Positions 1 through 8,706 of a stretch of 12,164 bases of DNA are shown here, one piece after another. How positions within the stretch are numbered: position 1 is the first letter of the stretch; every line of letters starts with the position of its first letter. Made by a program: the position numbers and the translations under genes. The notes under the pieces were generated by a model. The model made no database searches and was not told where the DNA came from. It saw only the letters and a list, made by a program, of their open reading frames with translations. Source of the DNA: Saccoglossus kowalevskii (lineage: Eukaryota; Hemichordata; Enteropneusta; Harrimaniidae); contig NW_003134838.1 in the NCBI RefSeq assembly GCF_000003605.2, positions 672,378-684,541 on the forward strand, in the 5' to 3' direction.

Positions 1-600
1 TTCACCATTCGCACATTTTATTCTTGCATGTCATAATTTCATTCGTGCATGTCATCATTTCATTCATGTATGTCATCATTTCATTCGAGCATCTCATCAT
101 TTCATTCTTGTATGTCATCATTTGATTCATGTATTTCACCATATAATTCGTGCATGTCATCATTTCATTTATATATTCATCATTTCATATTTCATTTCAT
201 TCGTGCATGTAACCGTTTCATTCGTATATTTAATCATTTGATGCCACCATTTCATCATTTTATTCATGTATGTCATCATGTTATTCGTGCTTATAATCAT
301 TTCATTCGTACATTTCATCATTTCATTCGTACTTGTCATCATTTCATTCGTACATGTCATCATTTCATTCGTGCATGTCATCATTCCATTCGTGCATGTC
401 ATCATTCCATTCGTGCATATCATCATTCCATTCGTGCATGTCATCATTCCATTCGTGCGTATCATCATTCCATTCGTGCATGTCATTATTCCATTCGTGC
501 ATGTCATCATTTCATTCGTACATGACATCATTTTATTCGTACATGTCATCATTTTATTCGTACATGTCATCATTTCATTCGTACATGTCGTCATTTCATT

Positions 601-852
601 CGTACTTGTCATCATTTCATTCGTACTTGTCATCATTTCATTCGTGCATGTCATCATTTCATTCGTGCATGACATCATTCCATTCGTGCATGTCATCATT
701 TCATTCGTGCATGTCATCATTTCATTCGTACTTGTCATCATTTCATTCGTACTTGACATCATTTCATTCGTGCATGTCATCATTCCATTCGTGCATGTCA
801 TCATTCCATTCGTGCATGTCATCATTTCATTCGTACATGACATCATTTCATT
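601..852. repeat. 126-bp higher-order duplication inside the minisatellite
   Basis: Positions 601-726 and 727-852 are two consecutive six-unit blocks, each opening with two GTACTTG-type units followed by GTGCATG-type units. By eye they differ at about 5 of 126 positions. This shows that blocks of six units, not only single units, have been duplicated. Confidence 0.75.
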
Positions 853-897
853 CGTGCAAGTCATCGTTTCATTCGTACTTGTCATCATTTCATTCGT

Positions 898-1023
898 GCA
901 TGTCATCATTCCATTCGTGCATGTCATCATTTCATTCGTACATGTCATCATTTCATTCGTGCATGTCATCATTCCATTCGTGCATGTCATCATTTCATTC
1001 GTACATGTCATCATTTCATTCGT
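898..1023. repeat. 63-bp higher-order repeat, two identical copies
   Basis: Positions 898-960 and 961-1023 are identical over all 63 bases. Each has three 21-bp units in the order TTCC/GTGCATG, TTTC/GTACATG, TTTC/GTGCATG. A third block at 1024-1086 keeps the pattern with three substitutions. This is the freshest duplication visible in the array. Confidence 0.85.
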
Positions 1024-1288
1024 GCATGTCATCATTCCATTCGTCCATGTCATCATTTCATTCGTGCATGTCATCATTCCATTCGTGCATGTCATCATTC
1101 CATTCGTACATGTCATCATTTCATTCGTGCATGTCATCATTCCATTCGTGCATGTCATCATTTCATTCGTGCACATCGTCATATCATTAATATTCGTGCA
1201 TGTCGTCATTCCATTAATGCATGTCACCATTTCGTTCGTGCATGTCATCATTTCATTCGTACTTTTCACCATTCATTCGCGCATGTAT

Positions 1289-1509
1289 GTTTCTCTTGAA
1301 CCTGTTTAAATTGTGAGATATGAACCGACTTTAAAATGTGTGAATATTGTCACTATAGTCAGTATCGATTATCAATTGATACATTAACCTTGATACAAAT
1401 AAAATGATAATATTGTAAACCGTTTTATTTATTTTTTAAATACTTATTTAAATTTAATTAAGTTTTATTTTTTATTTTTTATTTCCGGGTGTATTTTTTT
1501 TTAGTTTTG
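1289..1509. other. AT-rich spacer, no gene seen
   Basis: Very AT-rich sequence that becomes a T-rich homopurine/homopyrimidine stretch around 1425-1505. I see no exon, RNA or repeat unit here apart from an imperfect palindrome around 1365-1385. Confidence 0.6.
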
Positions 1510-1735
1510 GTAATCTCAAGCTTTTGCGATTAGCAATATTTGCCCCGAAATCCGTAGATAAAACTTTTCGGGAGAACCAATGCGTTCGACTTCTTTTGCA
1601 CAAACTGCGTACATGGGTACATGTCGACTCGCCACTGACGATGCAGGTATCATCACAGCCGCAGGTTTGGATAGACTACGATTCAAATGTACTGTTCTCA
1701 AAGTGTGGCGATAAGACTCAATAATCAAAGACGCG
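1510..1735. other. GC-raised exon-like island of unknown function
   Basis: Base composition is clearly less AT-rich than on either side, and reading frames stay open on both strands for over 60 codons. None starts with ATG: the plus-strand frame at 1524-1724 and the minus-strand frame at 1516-1728 both begin at TTG codons. A second plus frame (about 1590-1722) is also open. I do not recognise any of the translations. It could be an exon fossil, a piece of a transposable element or a conserved noncoding block. Strand is undecided. Confidence 0.25.
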
Positions 1736-1739
1736 GGCC

Positions 1740-2640
1740 ATTTTAATTAGATTGTTTTCCATAAAAGGTTCCCTATTCGAAAACTATGATTGGCTGAGGG
1801 ATTTTGTGAAAAAAACTTTAGGAGACAGAAAAATGTTTATTTCAGCACGACGTTACATGAACCATTATGACGATGGTAAATAATGCTTTAATTAGACCAG
1901 ATAACATAGATTTATTATAATATTTGATTGGCACTTTTGTCAGCTGACATGTATGTACATCAAGTTAAAATTGTCAAAGTAATATCTCATATTTCAGATT
2001 CAAATTGTAAAACATTGGCCACGATATATAAATGCTATCACACTAAATCCAATTGATGCTTGAAAGTCGATTTTAAAGATTTTGTGAACTGAAATCGTGT
2101 TCTTATACAAAATATCATTCAAAAATCTATCATTGTTTTTGTCTTCAGGATTTGGTCATTTCGGATTTGTGACTCGATCCGATCGCAATAATCCGATTAA
2201 CACCCACACATGCTTGGTAAATTGTTATTGAAATATTTTCTGGTAATTTTAAGCAATATTATGTGCACAAGCTGTTTTATTTTCTGTGCAAAGCTGACAT
2301 CATGGTGACAAAATGTATATTGAGGCCAATTTCTGAAATGTGTCATGGGAAACATTCAGCTGAATGGTGGGCAATACTACAACCAACTTAAATATCATTC
2401 AATACTGTTTCAAGAATTGGGACAAAAACATTTTCTGCTTTAATTCTGCATCAAATGTACCATGGCAATCGTAAAAATGTGTCAATTGTGTAAACGTATC
2501 CGTTACTGCAGATATGTGCCAGGCAATCACAGTTGTATTTTTAGTAACGTGTACCGATGATCTATATATATATTATATGTCTGAGGGTCGTTACAATAAA
2601 ATTCACAAGCCTATCTCCAAGATAGCATACTGTGACACAA
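1740..2640. other. Noncoding AT-rich stretch, no gene seen
   Basis: Stops are dense in all frames and no recognisable domain, RNA gene or repeat was seen. It includes a short TA-rich run near 2564-2578. Most likely intergenic or intronic. Confidence 0.6.
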
Positions 2641-2665
2641 GACCTCAAGTTAGATGAATTAATAA

Positions 2666-2820
2666 TGGTCGACCCTTACCCTGGGTGAGTGTGCCACAGA
2701 CTCAATGGGTAGGCCAATTCCACTGGCTGTGATTCATTCATTCACTAACGAATGCGACTTTGGGGGAACCTTGGTTAAGGTCCGCCGGTGCTTGATGGAG
2801 ATGGAGACAGCTAGAAAGGC
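2666..2820 (+). other. Candidate exon or exon fossil, unknown domain
   Basis: A GC-raised block in AT-rich surroundings with one plus-strand frame open from the TGG at 2666 (just after a TAA) to beyond 2820. An in-frame ATG lies near 2709. The translation carries spaced cysteines and charged residues in protein-like order, including SFTNECDFGGTLVKVRRC and then LMEMETARKA, and turns into low-complexity hydrophobic residues past about 2820, where an exon would end. A possible acceptor (GCCACAG, ending about 2699) lies on the left. On the right AGAAAG is followed by GC, not GT, so only a rare GC donor would fit. I do not recognise the domain. Confidence 0.3.
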
Positions 2821-2829
2821 AATATTAAG

Positions 2830-4790
2830 TTCTGTTCTTAATTTAAGTTCAGTGATAAATTTGTTTTTTTTATTATGATGCTACAGATTTAGGTGAACAT
2901 GAAATATTGATACTTACCTTACAATATAAGTTGAGTGTTAACAAAGTTGATAAACATAGGTATGCATTCACTAATAACTGTTTGTAAATCAATTTCACAT
3001 ATGATGTTACATTGCATGCAATGTTTTCATTGTTGATGTGTTGACATTTGTTTGTAGACATTGTCAGATTATATAGAGACAGTATACAATACTTTATAAA
3101 CGGTTAGTCATATTTGACCTGCGTATGGCATGTTGCTCAACCATATGTTTTACAGTATGCATGCTTAATAGCTAACCAAACGATAACTCAATTTCCTCAT
3201 TCCATGCCCTAAGATAAGATTATTTTTAAACTGAACTCTGGTGTATATTCAGAATATTCCATTCAACTCGAATAATAAATTATAATAATGATGATTACCT
3301 GTAATACTGGAGCTACATGTGACTTTCAATTCGTTAGAGTACTGTCGTAGTGGTTTTCACACAAACACGTATGTTCTATTTCTGTACAAAGCTGGTCATA
3401 TTGAGCAGAATATGTCGTGGATTGTGTTCTATTTCTGTGCAATGAATTGCGTATATGCTAATATAAGGCGATGCACTGTAGGAGACCCACTTTTTCATTA
3501 ACATGTAATAAATTGATATAACCACATTGCAGCTTCCATTAATCCAACGATATATATAGCTTCACTAGACAATGAATATCTGTTGCGAGAATTCACTGTA
3601 TTTAAAGATGATATCAGAATAATACAGTTATTATAAAATTTCACTCTTACAATATTGATGACCAGCGCTGATAAATGAAATATCTTCGGGAATGTAAAAA
3701 ATCATGCCAGATATAGGATAAATTTGAGCAATTGTTAAAATATTTGTTTCAAATAAAGCTTGTCTTTTCTTTTAAATAGCTAAGTTGTGTCAGGGTTTTT
3801 ATAGTTATAAGTAACAAATGTCCTGTTGGTCATTAGTGCATTGGGTCTTGTCAGATTCTCTGGGATTAATAATACCCAGTCTTAGTTTTATAGGAAATAA
3901 TTGTCCCATCAACTATTAGTGTAGTGAGTCAGGCCAGGTTTGATACCAATAGACTGAATGGTAAACTTTTTTAATTCTACAATGCAGCAATAACTAATAA
4001 TGCTTTTGTATTGTGAAATGTAAACAAATTAAAAATGTAATAAAAATATTCTATTTTGAAAAACTTACGACTATTACCATATTTTTGTAATTTACACAAG
4101 TGAAATAGCTGCTGATGGAGCAAATATGTCAAGTTATAAAGAGAACAAATGTGACAAAATAAGAGAGTGATTGGTATTTTACATTCAGGTTATAGATATC
4201 AATTACTAGCATCAGTATTGTAAAACCATGTTAATAACTGTAAATCTTGCGAATTAAAACCATTCAATTTTTCTAAAAGTGCAAAAGTTAATAGTTGCTG
4301 AAATGTGGATTTGTCCTGAATGGATGCTACCACTTATCGATGCCAGCGAATTCTGATTTTAATTTTAAGTTTGAAGAATATTTTTCTAAGCTTTGCAGTA
4401 AATATACTCTGATATACCGAGTATTATATATATTACCGAATAAAACAAATACATCTCAAATAGAAGCATTTCAACATAAAACTGCATTAGTGACAAAGTA
4501 AAAAGCTATAATCTTTTATGTATTTATTTTCCTAAAACTGACTGCCGTTGAATACTATATTCTTCTTTTCATGCTTGTATGATATAACATTTCTGCTTAC
4601 AATTATTTTTATTCTGTATGAAACGTTGCGCGTTTTGACCATTCTGTGTACGTTTTGAACGTCTGCTATAAACAGCCAATGTGAATATAGAGTAGCCAAG
4701 GTGTAAACAATGAATTAAGTATCGAGTTTTCATGTTTTCCGTGAACCGAACGTTACAATCATTTTTTCTTATGGGTCGATGGATCTGGAA
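2830..4790. other. Long noncoding AT-rich stretch, no gene seen
   Basis: No convincing exon, RNA gene or mobile element was found. Open frames are short, biased towards AT-rich codons and unlike any family I know. A 14-bp motif (TGTTCTATTTCTGT) occurs twice, near 3371 and 3425, inside a 60-codon plus-strand frame at 3319-3501, which I regard as chance. Confidence 0.55.
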
Positions 4791-4804
4791 TCCATTTGTT
4801 GGCA

Positions 4805-4955
4805 TCTGTTATTGCACCCAAAAGCTGCCAGCAAACACCTCTTTCACAAAGCGAACGTGGCCAGAAAACAGTGCGTATGGAATGGACAGTCGGCAGTAAG
4901 ATTTATGTACAACGATGTGAGGGAGCAGGATAATTGGCTGACCTCCTCCTAATGT
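4805..4955 (+). pseudogene. Exon-like fossil with a cysteine-bearing extracellular-type sequence
   Basis: A compact GC-raised block. Two plus-strand frames each give protein-like stretches. One reads PANTSFT near 4829, and the frame beside it then reads SERGQKTVRMEWTVGSKIY and VQRCEGAG up to about 4930, where TAA follows. A third frame continues with DNWLTSS before TAA. The hand-over between frames without loss of protein character suggests a once-coding exon with indels. No good splice acceptor is visible on its left. I do not recognise the domain. A secreted or cell-surface protein is a guess based on the Cys/Trp content. Confidence 0.28.
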
Positions 4956-4959
4956 ATTC

Positions 4960-5848
4960 CCGTAAAAAAATAATTTATCTTCAGTTTATGTTGAATTTCA
5001 TTAAATTATATTTAATTTATTATAAATTCGCACATTTTGATTAATTTGCATTCCTATGTTTTATTTCATATTTAATTGATTTTAATTAAGTTGCAATTCT
5101 ATTACATTCTTATGATTGTCATTTCTTTCAAATGGTCACTGTTATCAATATTCATGCAAAACTCCTTAATGACCTTACAGTCTGGTTCAGTAATGCTGTT
5201 TAATACTGAAACATAATGGAGTCTCTAATACCGAGCCAGAATGGTTATACAATAGTGCAAGTTCAATTAGTCAATGAACTGATCACGTGTTGAAATTCAG
5301 ACCTGGACCATTATGGTGAGAATCTATATTATCCAATGCAAGAGACAAGTCCCGAACTTATATGCAAATTGTACCACTACTAAATGCATTATTTCAAGAA
5401 TATATGTGTTATGTGTTTATGTGAGTGGATGTTTAAGTATTTGCTTGTTACTGTACATACAATACTCGGAATAAATACGAGTTAAAAAGTGAGTGGATTT
5501 TCTATGAAAATTTGTTTTCAGGGAATGTTTATCTTAAACATTTTGTCTTCCGGACTGCGATTCCCATCGAAAGGTGACTTGCATAGCCGTATATAATTAA
5601 AACAAGAATAATTAATGATCTTCACTAGGAAAGAACCAAGGTCTGCACTGATTGGCTTGTCTGAACGATATTCTCTCCCAAGCTGATTCACCTGCAATTT
5701 TATCTTTCGCCAATAGAAATGCTCCCAACTGGCGGGATTATAATTAGTTTGCTTTGCCAAAAAAATATTTCTATAATCGAACGAACTGTTCAAATATAAC
5801 CATTTGCACCCTCTAGTTTCGACATACCATTTCCTGTTGAAGAGCACA
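4960..5848. other. AT-rich stretch with no supported gene
   Basis: Mostly stop-rich. A minus-strand frame of 140 codons at 5518-5940 begins with GTG and matches nothing I know. An acceptor-like TTTTCAG ending at 5521 and a donor-like AAAG/GTGACT near 5570 would bracket a roughly 50-base plus-strand exon, but its product is unrecognisable. Confidence 0.45.
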
Positions 5849-5926
5849 GCAGCAAAAACGGCAACGATTTTACATTTACTAGTGAACCTTGTAGTTGCGA
5901 GTCTTGCTCTGGGAGCTCCAAAAAAG
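5849..5926 (+). pseudogene. Signal-peptide-like exon end without an ATG
   Basis: The plus-strand frame reads AAKTATILHLLVNLVVASLA and then LGAPKK. This is a lysine followed by a hydrophobic core and an Ala-Leu-Gly-Ala region typical of a signal-peptidase site. It ends exactly at AAAAAG followed by GTAATT, a good splice donor at 5927. The frame is open from 5777 but contains no ATG. If AAA ACG was preceded by a start codon, that codon is now GCA. A pyrimidine-rich CACCCTCTAG just upstream (ending 5817) could instead be an acceptor, making this an internal exon. It is on the same strand as the lectin and VWD exons downstream and could be their leader exon, but its phase-0 end does not match the lectin exon at 7252, so a missing exon or a frame loss would be needed. 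Confidence 0.35.
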
Positions 5927-5929
5927 GTA

Positions 5930-7250
5930 ATTTTACTCACTTATTGTACTAAACGTATTTTTTCACAAGCCACTCAATATTACCATCTTACCAGTGAAGT
6001 TTAGCCATAACTGGGGGTGAAATTTAATTTGGAAACATTTTGAAATAATTCAGCTAATGATCTGTCTTTGTTCTGAACTCAGAACATTATTTTGCTGACA
6101 CGTTGTGATGTGTTATACAATCAAAGTCACACGCAAGGAAAACACTTTCAAAGCAGCGTCGCTTGTAGTATTTAAGTAAATTCGCCACAGATTTGAATAG
6201 ACCTTTCCTACACTAATGCACACAATGTTATTTGACAAAATATCGTAGAAGGAAGTTATATCAGTAAACAATGAAATTGAATACCAGCACGTTCAAAAAA
6301 ATGTTTCCAATACTATAGTCATTGCCATAGACATTGATACAGTACACATATGTGGCATTACCTACAATACTGACTGCACCTTACATGGCACAAGGTTTTC
6401 TGTGTCGCACATTTCAACAGCAAAATTGTATTTCCCGTTTTGCAAAATGATAGCATGCATGTTCATTACACACACATTTTCAGAATTAACCAAAGCTCAT
6501 ATAATTAAGTTCAATGTTTGAAGTAGTGACGTAGTTAACTATTTTCGTCAATTATTGCATAAACGACAGAGTGATAATGGAATATTGAAGAGTAGTCGAA
6601 ACTTATGTAGTTTCAATTGGTACTTGCGAAATGAGGCACTGTTGAGTGCGAATAATAATTGCCATATATGCTGCATTGCCAAATATTTATATTAGTTTTG
6701 GGGTTTTGCTCACAGCAATGGTTGAGAAGAGGCGTAAGTACAACTATTTTTTCAGCAAAACACTAACGTTGCCATAATATTTCGATGGCTGCTATAAAAA
6801 CAGTGAATCTTTACAATCAATATTTTACAATAGCTAAATATATGTACTGAAAACAATACAAATGTGTGCACGGTGTATTAATCAAGCTGTAATGGTCTGA
6901 TCGTGTGATTTGAGACTCATTCTATGCGCATTATAATGACACTAACTGATGCAATACCTCAACGGGCACTTTTAGTTGTATTTGTTGTGCGCATACTATG
7001 CTGATATTTAGGAATATTAGTATACCTATTTTTCACACGCGTGTAATATTTAACACTGTAAATTGTACAATTTGTATCAATACAGTTTGATCAACATACT
7101 GATTATACATATATATTTAACGTCAACAATTCGTCTCTTCGAGCAATGGTTTTTGGTTTATAAAGAGCTGCACCGAAAATGTATTTTTTAAAGTTGCCAA
7201 ATCTTTTTATATTGCTATGTTATTAACTAGTACTCGATTTTTGTCATACA
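5930..7250. other. Intron-like stretch, no exon supported
   Basis: Stop-rich AT-rich DNA that would form the large first intron if the leader-like segment belongs to the lectin gene. The only splice-like pair I see encloses 18 bases at 6716-6733 (TTTTGCTCACAG on the left, GTAAGT on the right), which is too little to call. Confidence 0.5.
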
Positions 7251-7251
7251 G

Positions 7252-7394
7252 ATCCTTCGGCTGGATATGTAGTTGTGAATGGCCCAATGACCTGGTATGA
7301 GCCAAAAAAGAAAATGTGAAAGCAAAGGTCTCGTACTTGCAAAGCCCCCATACTGAGCATGGAAACGATGAAATAAAGGCATTATACGTGTCAG
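7252..7394 (+). pseudogene. C-type lectin-like domain, N-terminal half exon, frameshifted
   Basis: C-type lectin domains (CTLD) are extracellular folds that often bind sugars with calcium. This exon follows an acceptor (TTTTTGTCATACAG, ending 7251) and ends at a CAG/GTATAT donor (7395). It reads PSAGYVVVNGPMTWYE, then in a second frame KCESKGLVLAKP, then in a third frame HTEHGNDEIKALYVS. Together these follow the CTLD order: beta strand, TW.EA.. helix, conserved Cys, G..LA strand, then the helix before the YW.G strand. Two single-base shifts are needed, one in the A-rich run at about 7306-7315 and one at the C run at about 7345-7349. The upstream N-terminal Cys-Pro-x-Gly-Trp part was not found. 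The exon is damaged as it stands. Confidence 0.8.
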
Positions 7395-7498
7395 GTATAT
7401 TTACATAAATTGCTGAACCAAACACTTGATTGCTACTTTGACATTTAGTATTTTAATCTCGAAAATGTTGAGCTTGCATCATTTTATTACCACATTAG
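7395..7498 (+). other. Intron between the lectin exons, phase 1
   Basis: Starts GTATAT and ends ACATTAG. Removing these 104 bases joins the last G of the first exon to GT of the next as a GGT codon, giving ALYVSGYYCLGITD without a break. The agreement of phase and protein supports both borders. Confidence 0.75.
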
Positions 7499-7652
7499 GT
7501 TACTATTGCCTTGGTATTACCGATTTAAATTACGGAGGGCGGTTTACTTACAATAAACTCGATGTAGACATTGTATACGATAACTGGGATAATAACGAGC
7601 CAAACAATGCAGGTGCGAAGGAGCATTGTTGAGAGATGTGATAAGTGTTTGG
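7499..7652 (+). pseudogene. C-type lectin-like domain, central exon with a frame break
   Basis: Reads GYYCLGITDLNYGGRFTYN and then YDNWDNNEPNNAGAKEHC. This matches the CTLD pattern YW.G..D...G.F.W then NW...EPNN....E.C, with the EPN tripeptide that in calcium-dependent lectins usually goes with mannose-type binding. The tryptophan of the YW.G strand is cysteine here (TGC). Directly after EHC comes TGA (7630). With a one-base shift the sequence continues VERCDKCLGN, as expected after EHC. A plausible donor (G/GTAATC) lies at 7653. The 3' end of this exon is uncertain, since the shifted frame stays open to about 7667. The retained core makes the family assignment firm, but the copy cannot give a full domain as read. 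Confidence 0.8.
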
Positions 7653-7802
7653 GTAATCGTGAAACTGTGTAATGACAATGACGATTCAATTTATCATGAA
7701 GGCAATCGTTAATACACATATTCGCCAATGACGAAAGATGGTATGGTGATTTATGACATTCATGGATTCTGCTTTTATAGTCAATGAATTTATATTTGAC
7801 AG

Positions 7803-7877
7803 GAAAGCTAATGGCTTATGGAATGACATTCCTTGTGATTTAACACGGGCCATGCATTATGTCAAGTTTGTGAGTAT
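7803..7877 (+). pseudogene. C-type lectin-like domain, C-terminal exon
   Basis: After an acceptor-like ATATTTGACAG (ending 7802) the plus strand reads KANGLWNDIPCDLTRAMHYV. The WND followed by a Cys four residues later is the hallmark of the last part of a CTLD, where WND carries calcium ligands. The terminal conserved Cys appears only in the next frame (CQVCEY, about 7860-7877), so another one-base shift is needed. A GTGAGT donor motif sits at 7870. Phase with the central exon is off by one when the nearest donor is used, so exact borders are tentative. Confidence 0.65.
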
Positions 7878-7879
7878 GG

Positions 7880-8247
7880 TATAATCTTTCTTATACTAAT
7901 ACTATTAATTATACTAATAATAATATCAGTCAAACTGTACTTTGAGTGTGTGCCACTTACACGTTACCTAAATTAAAACATTTTCAAAAGGCATTCGGTT
8001 CAAAATTCTTTATCAAAATGCATAAATCACGATCAGTTACTCGCAAAAAAATATTTATTCTGTTATATAATCGTTTCAATCATAATGCAAATATCATATG
8101 TTATCAGTTATATGATTAGTGTTCTTTTATTTGTGACTGCAAATACACTTACTTAGTCACCACTTTTTTTACAGCAGATGAATGAATATACTATGTTTAT
8201 TGGGATTTGATTTTACTCCTTTGATTCAAATGTACATCATAAATAAG
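7880..8247. other. Spacer between lectin and VWD exons
   Basis: AT-rich, stop-rich sequence with no exon seen. It would be an intron if the lectin and VWD parts belong to one gene. Confidence 0.55.
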
Positions 8248-8506
8248 GTGCACTGTTGTTTTATTTGGGCATGGTGTGTATGGTGAACGTCATATGAGAA
8301 CATTTGACGGGCGTCCATATACATTCCAAGGCACGTGCTGGTACAATCTGTTCAAGGACTGCACTGACAACCCTCGCTTCGAAATCACGACAAAGTTTGA
8401 ACCTCGAGAATATAGTACAGCCGAGGAAGTCAGAACAAGAACTGTCGCTTTCATCGTAACCGTTGGAAATAAATACGCTATTGTTGATGAGATGGATATT
8501 AATACA
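8248..8506 (+). CDS. von Willebrand factor type D (VWD) domain, first exon, partial
   Basis: VWD domains are extracellular modules found in mucins, vitellogenins, VWF and BMP-binding proteins, usually with neighbouring cysteine-rich modules. The frame reads GVYGERHMRTFDGRPYTFQG from about 8273 and then TCWYNLFKDC, followed by RFEITTKFEPRE, TRTVAFIVTVGNKYAIVDEM and DINT. That covers the N-terminal third to half of a VWD domain. The usual GDPH motif is GERH here. The exon ends at ACA/GTGAGT, a strong donor at 8507. The left border is weak: the nearest AG in frame ends at 8247 without a pyrimidine tract, and the better-placed TTTTATTTGGG (8259-8269) would need AG in place of GG. There is no start codon because this is an internal exon. 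It is the best-preserved coding piece in the window. Confidence 0.82.
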
Positions 8507-8609
8507 GTGAGTTGTCAGTATCTAGTATTGTGTGGTTGCAGCCGCAATTTAGTTTTTTTTTCATTAATTCAGCGATCTGGTTACGATGCTACACATTTAT
8601 TCATTTCAG

Positions 8610-8706
8610 AGGGATGTACTAATGGCCAGGTATCTGACGAAAAGTCTATAACTATCCGCGAAGAAGAAAAGACAAGATCAATGGGCTACGTACAATATGT
8701 GATCAG
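8610..8706 (+). pseudogene. VWD domain, second exon, out of phase and possibly truncated
   Basis: An acceptor (TTATTCATTTCAG, ending 8609) precedes a stretch reading TNGQVSDEKSITIREEEK, which fits the region after the first VWD strands where many VWD proteins have a V-N-G-Q segment. The previous exon ends in phase 0 but this reading needs phase 1. Joining the obvious sites leads to a TAA about 13 codons in. A donor-like CAG/GTTAGT sits at 8706/8707, but from about 8667 the plus-1 frame already reads like LINE protein. The exon may therefore be cut off by the LINE, not end at a real donor. The rest of the VWD domain was not found in the window. Confidence 0.55.

Larger units (their letters stand above)
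1..1288. repeat. 21-bp minisatellite array, about 61 units
   Basis: A tandem array with consensus unit CATTTCATTCGTGCATGTCA plus a final T, period 21 bp. It begins before the window and fades out near 1288. Units from about 300 to 1180 differ mainly at a few positions: TTTC versus TTCC, GTGCATG versus GTACATG or GTACTTG, and GTCAT versus GACAT. Units at 1-300 and 1180-1288 are more diverged and include small length changes. A homogenised core with decayed edges is what unequal exchange is known to produce. Because 21 is a multiple of three and the unit has few stop triplets, long reading frames run through the array on both strands. Their 7-residue periodic products (such as MSSFHSC on plus and MTCTNEM on minus) are by-products of the period. 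No splice, start or domain evidence supports coding. Confidence 0.97.

Noticed and set aside
1-1288. CRISPR-like array
   Set aside because: The repeats are head to tail with no unique spacers, and the setting is eukaryotic.
49-1309. Long reading frames through the minisatellite on both strands, with 7-residue repeats
   Set aside because: They follow from a 21-bp period with few stop triplets. They overlap in several frames and lack domains, splice sites or coding bias.
3319-3501. 60-codon plus-strand frame with several cysteines
   Set aside because: It is AT-rich, without splice borders or family resemblance, and within the range expected by chance.
5518-5940. 140-codon minus-strand frame
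   Set aside because: It begins at GTG, has no recognisable domain or splice support, and overlaps the more convincing signal-peptide-like segment on the other strand.
6716-6733. 18-base microexon between TTTTGCTCACAG and GTAAGT
   Set aside because: Splice-like motifs this short arise often by chance in introns, and no protein context supports it.
7207-7728. Minus-strand frames opposite the lectin exons
   Set aside because: They are shadows of the plus-strand lectin coding sequence, whose motifs and splice borders are clear.
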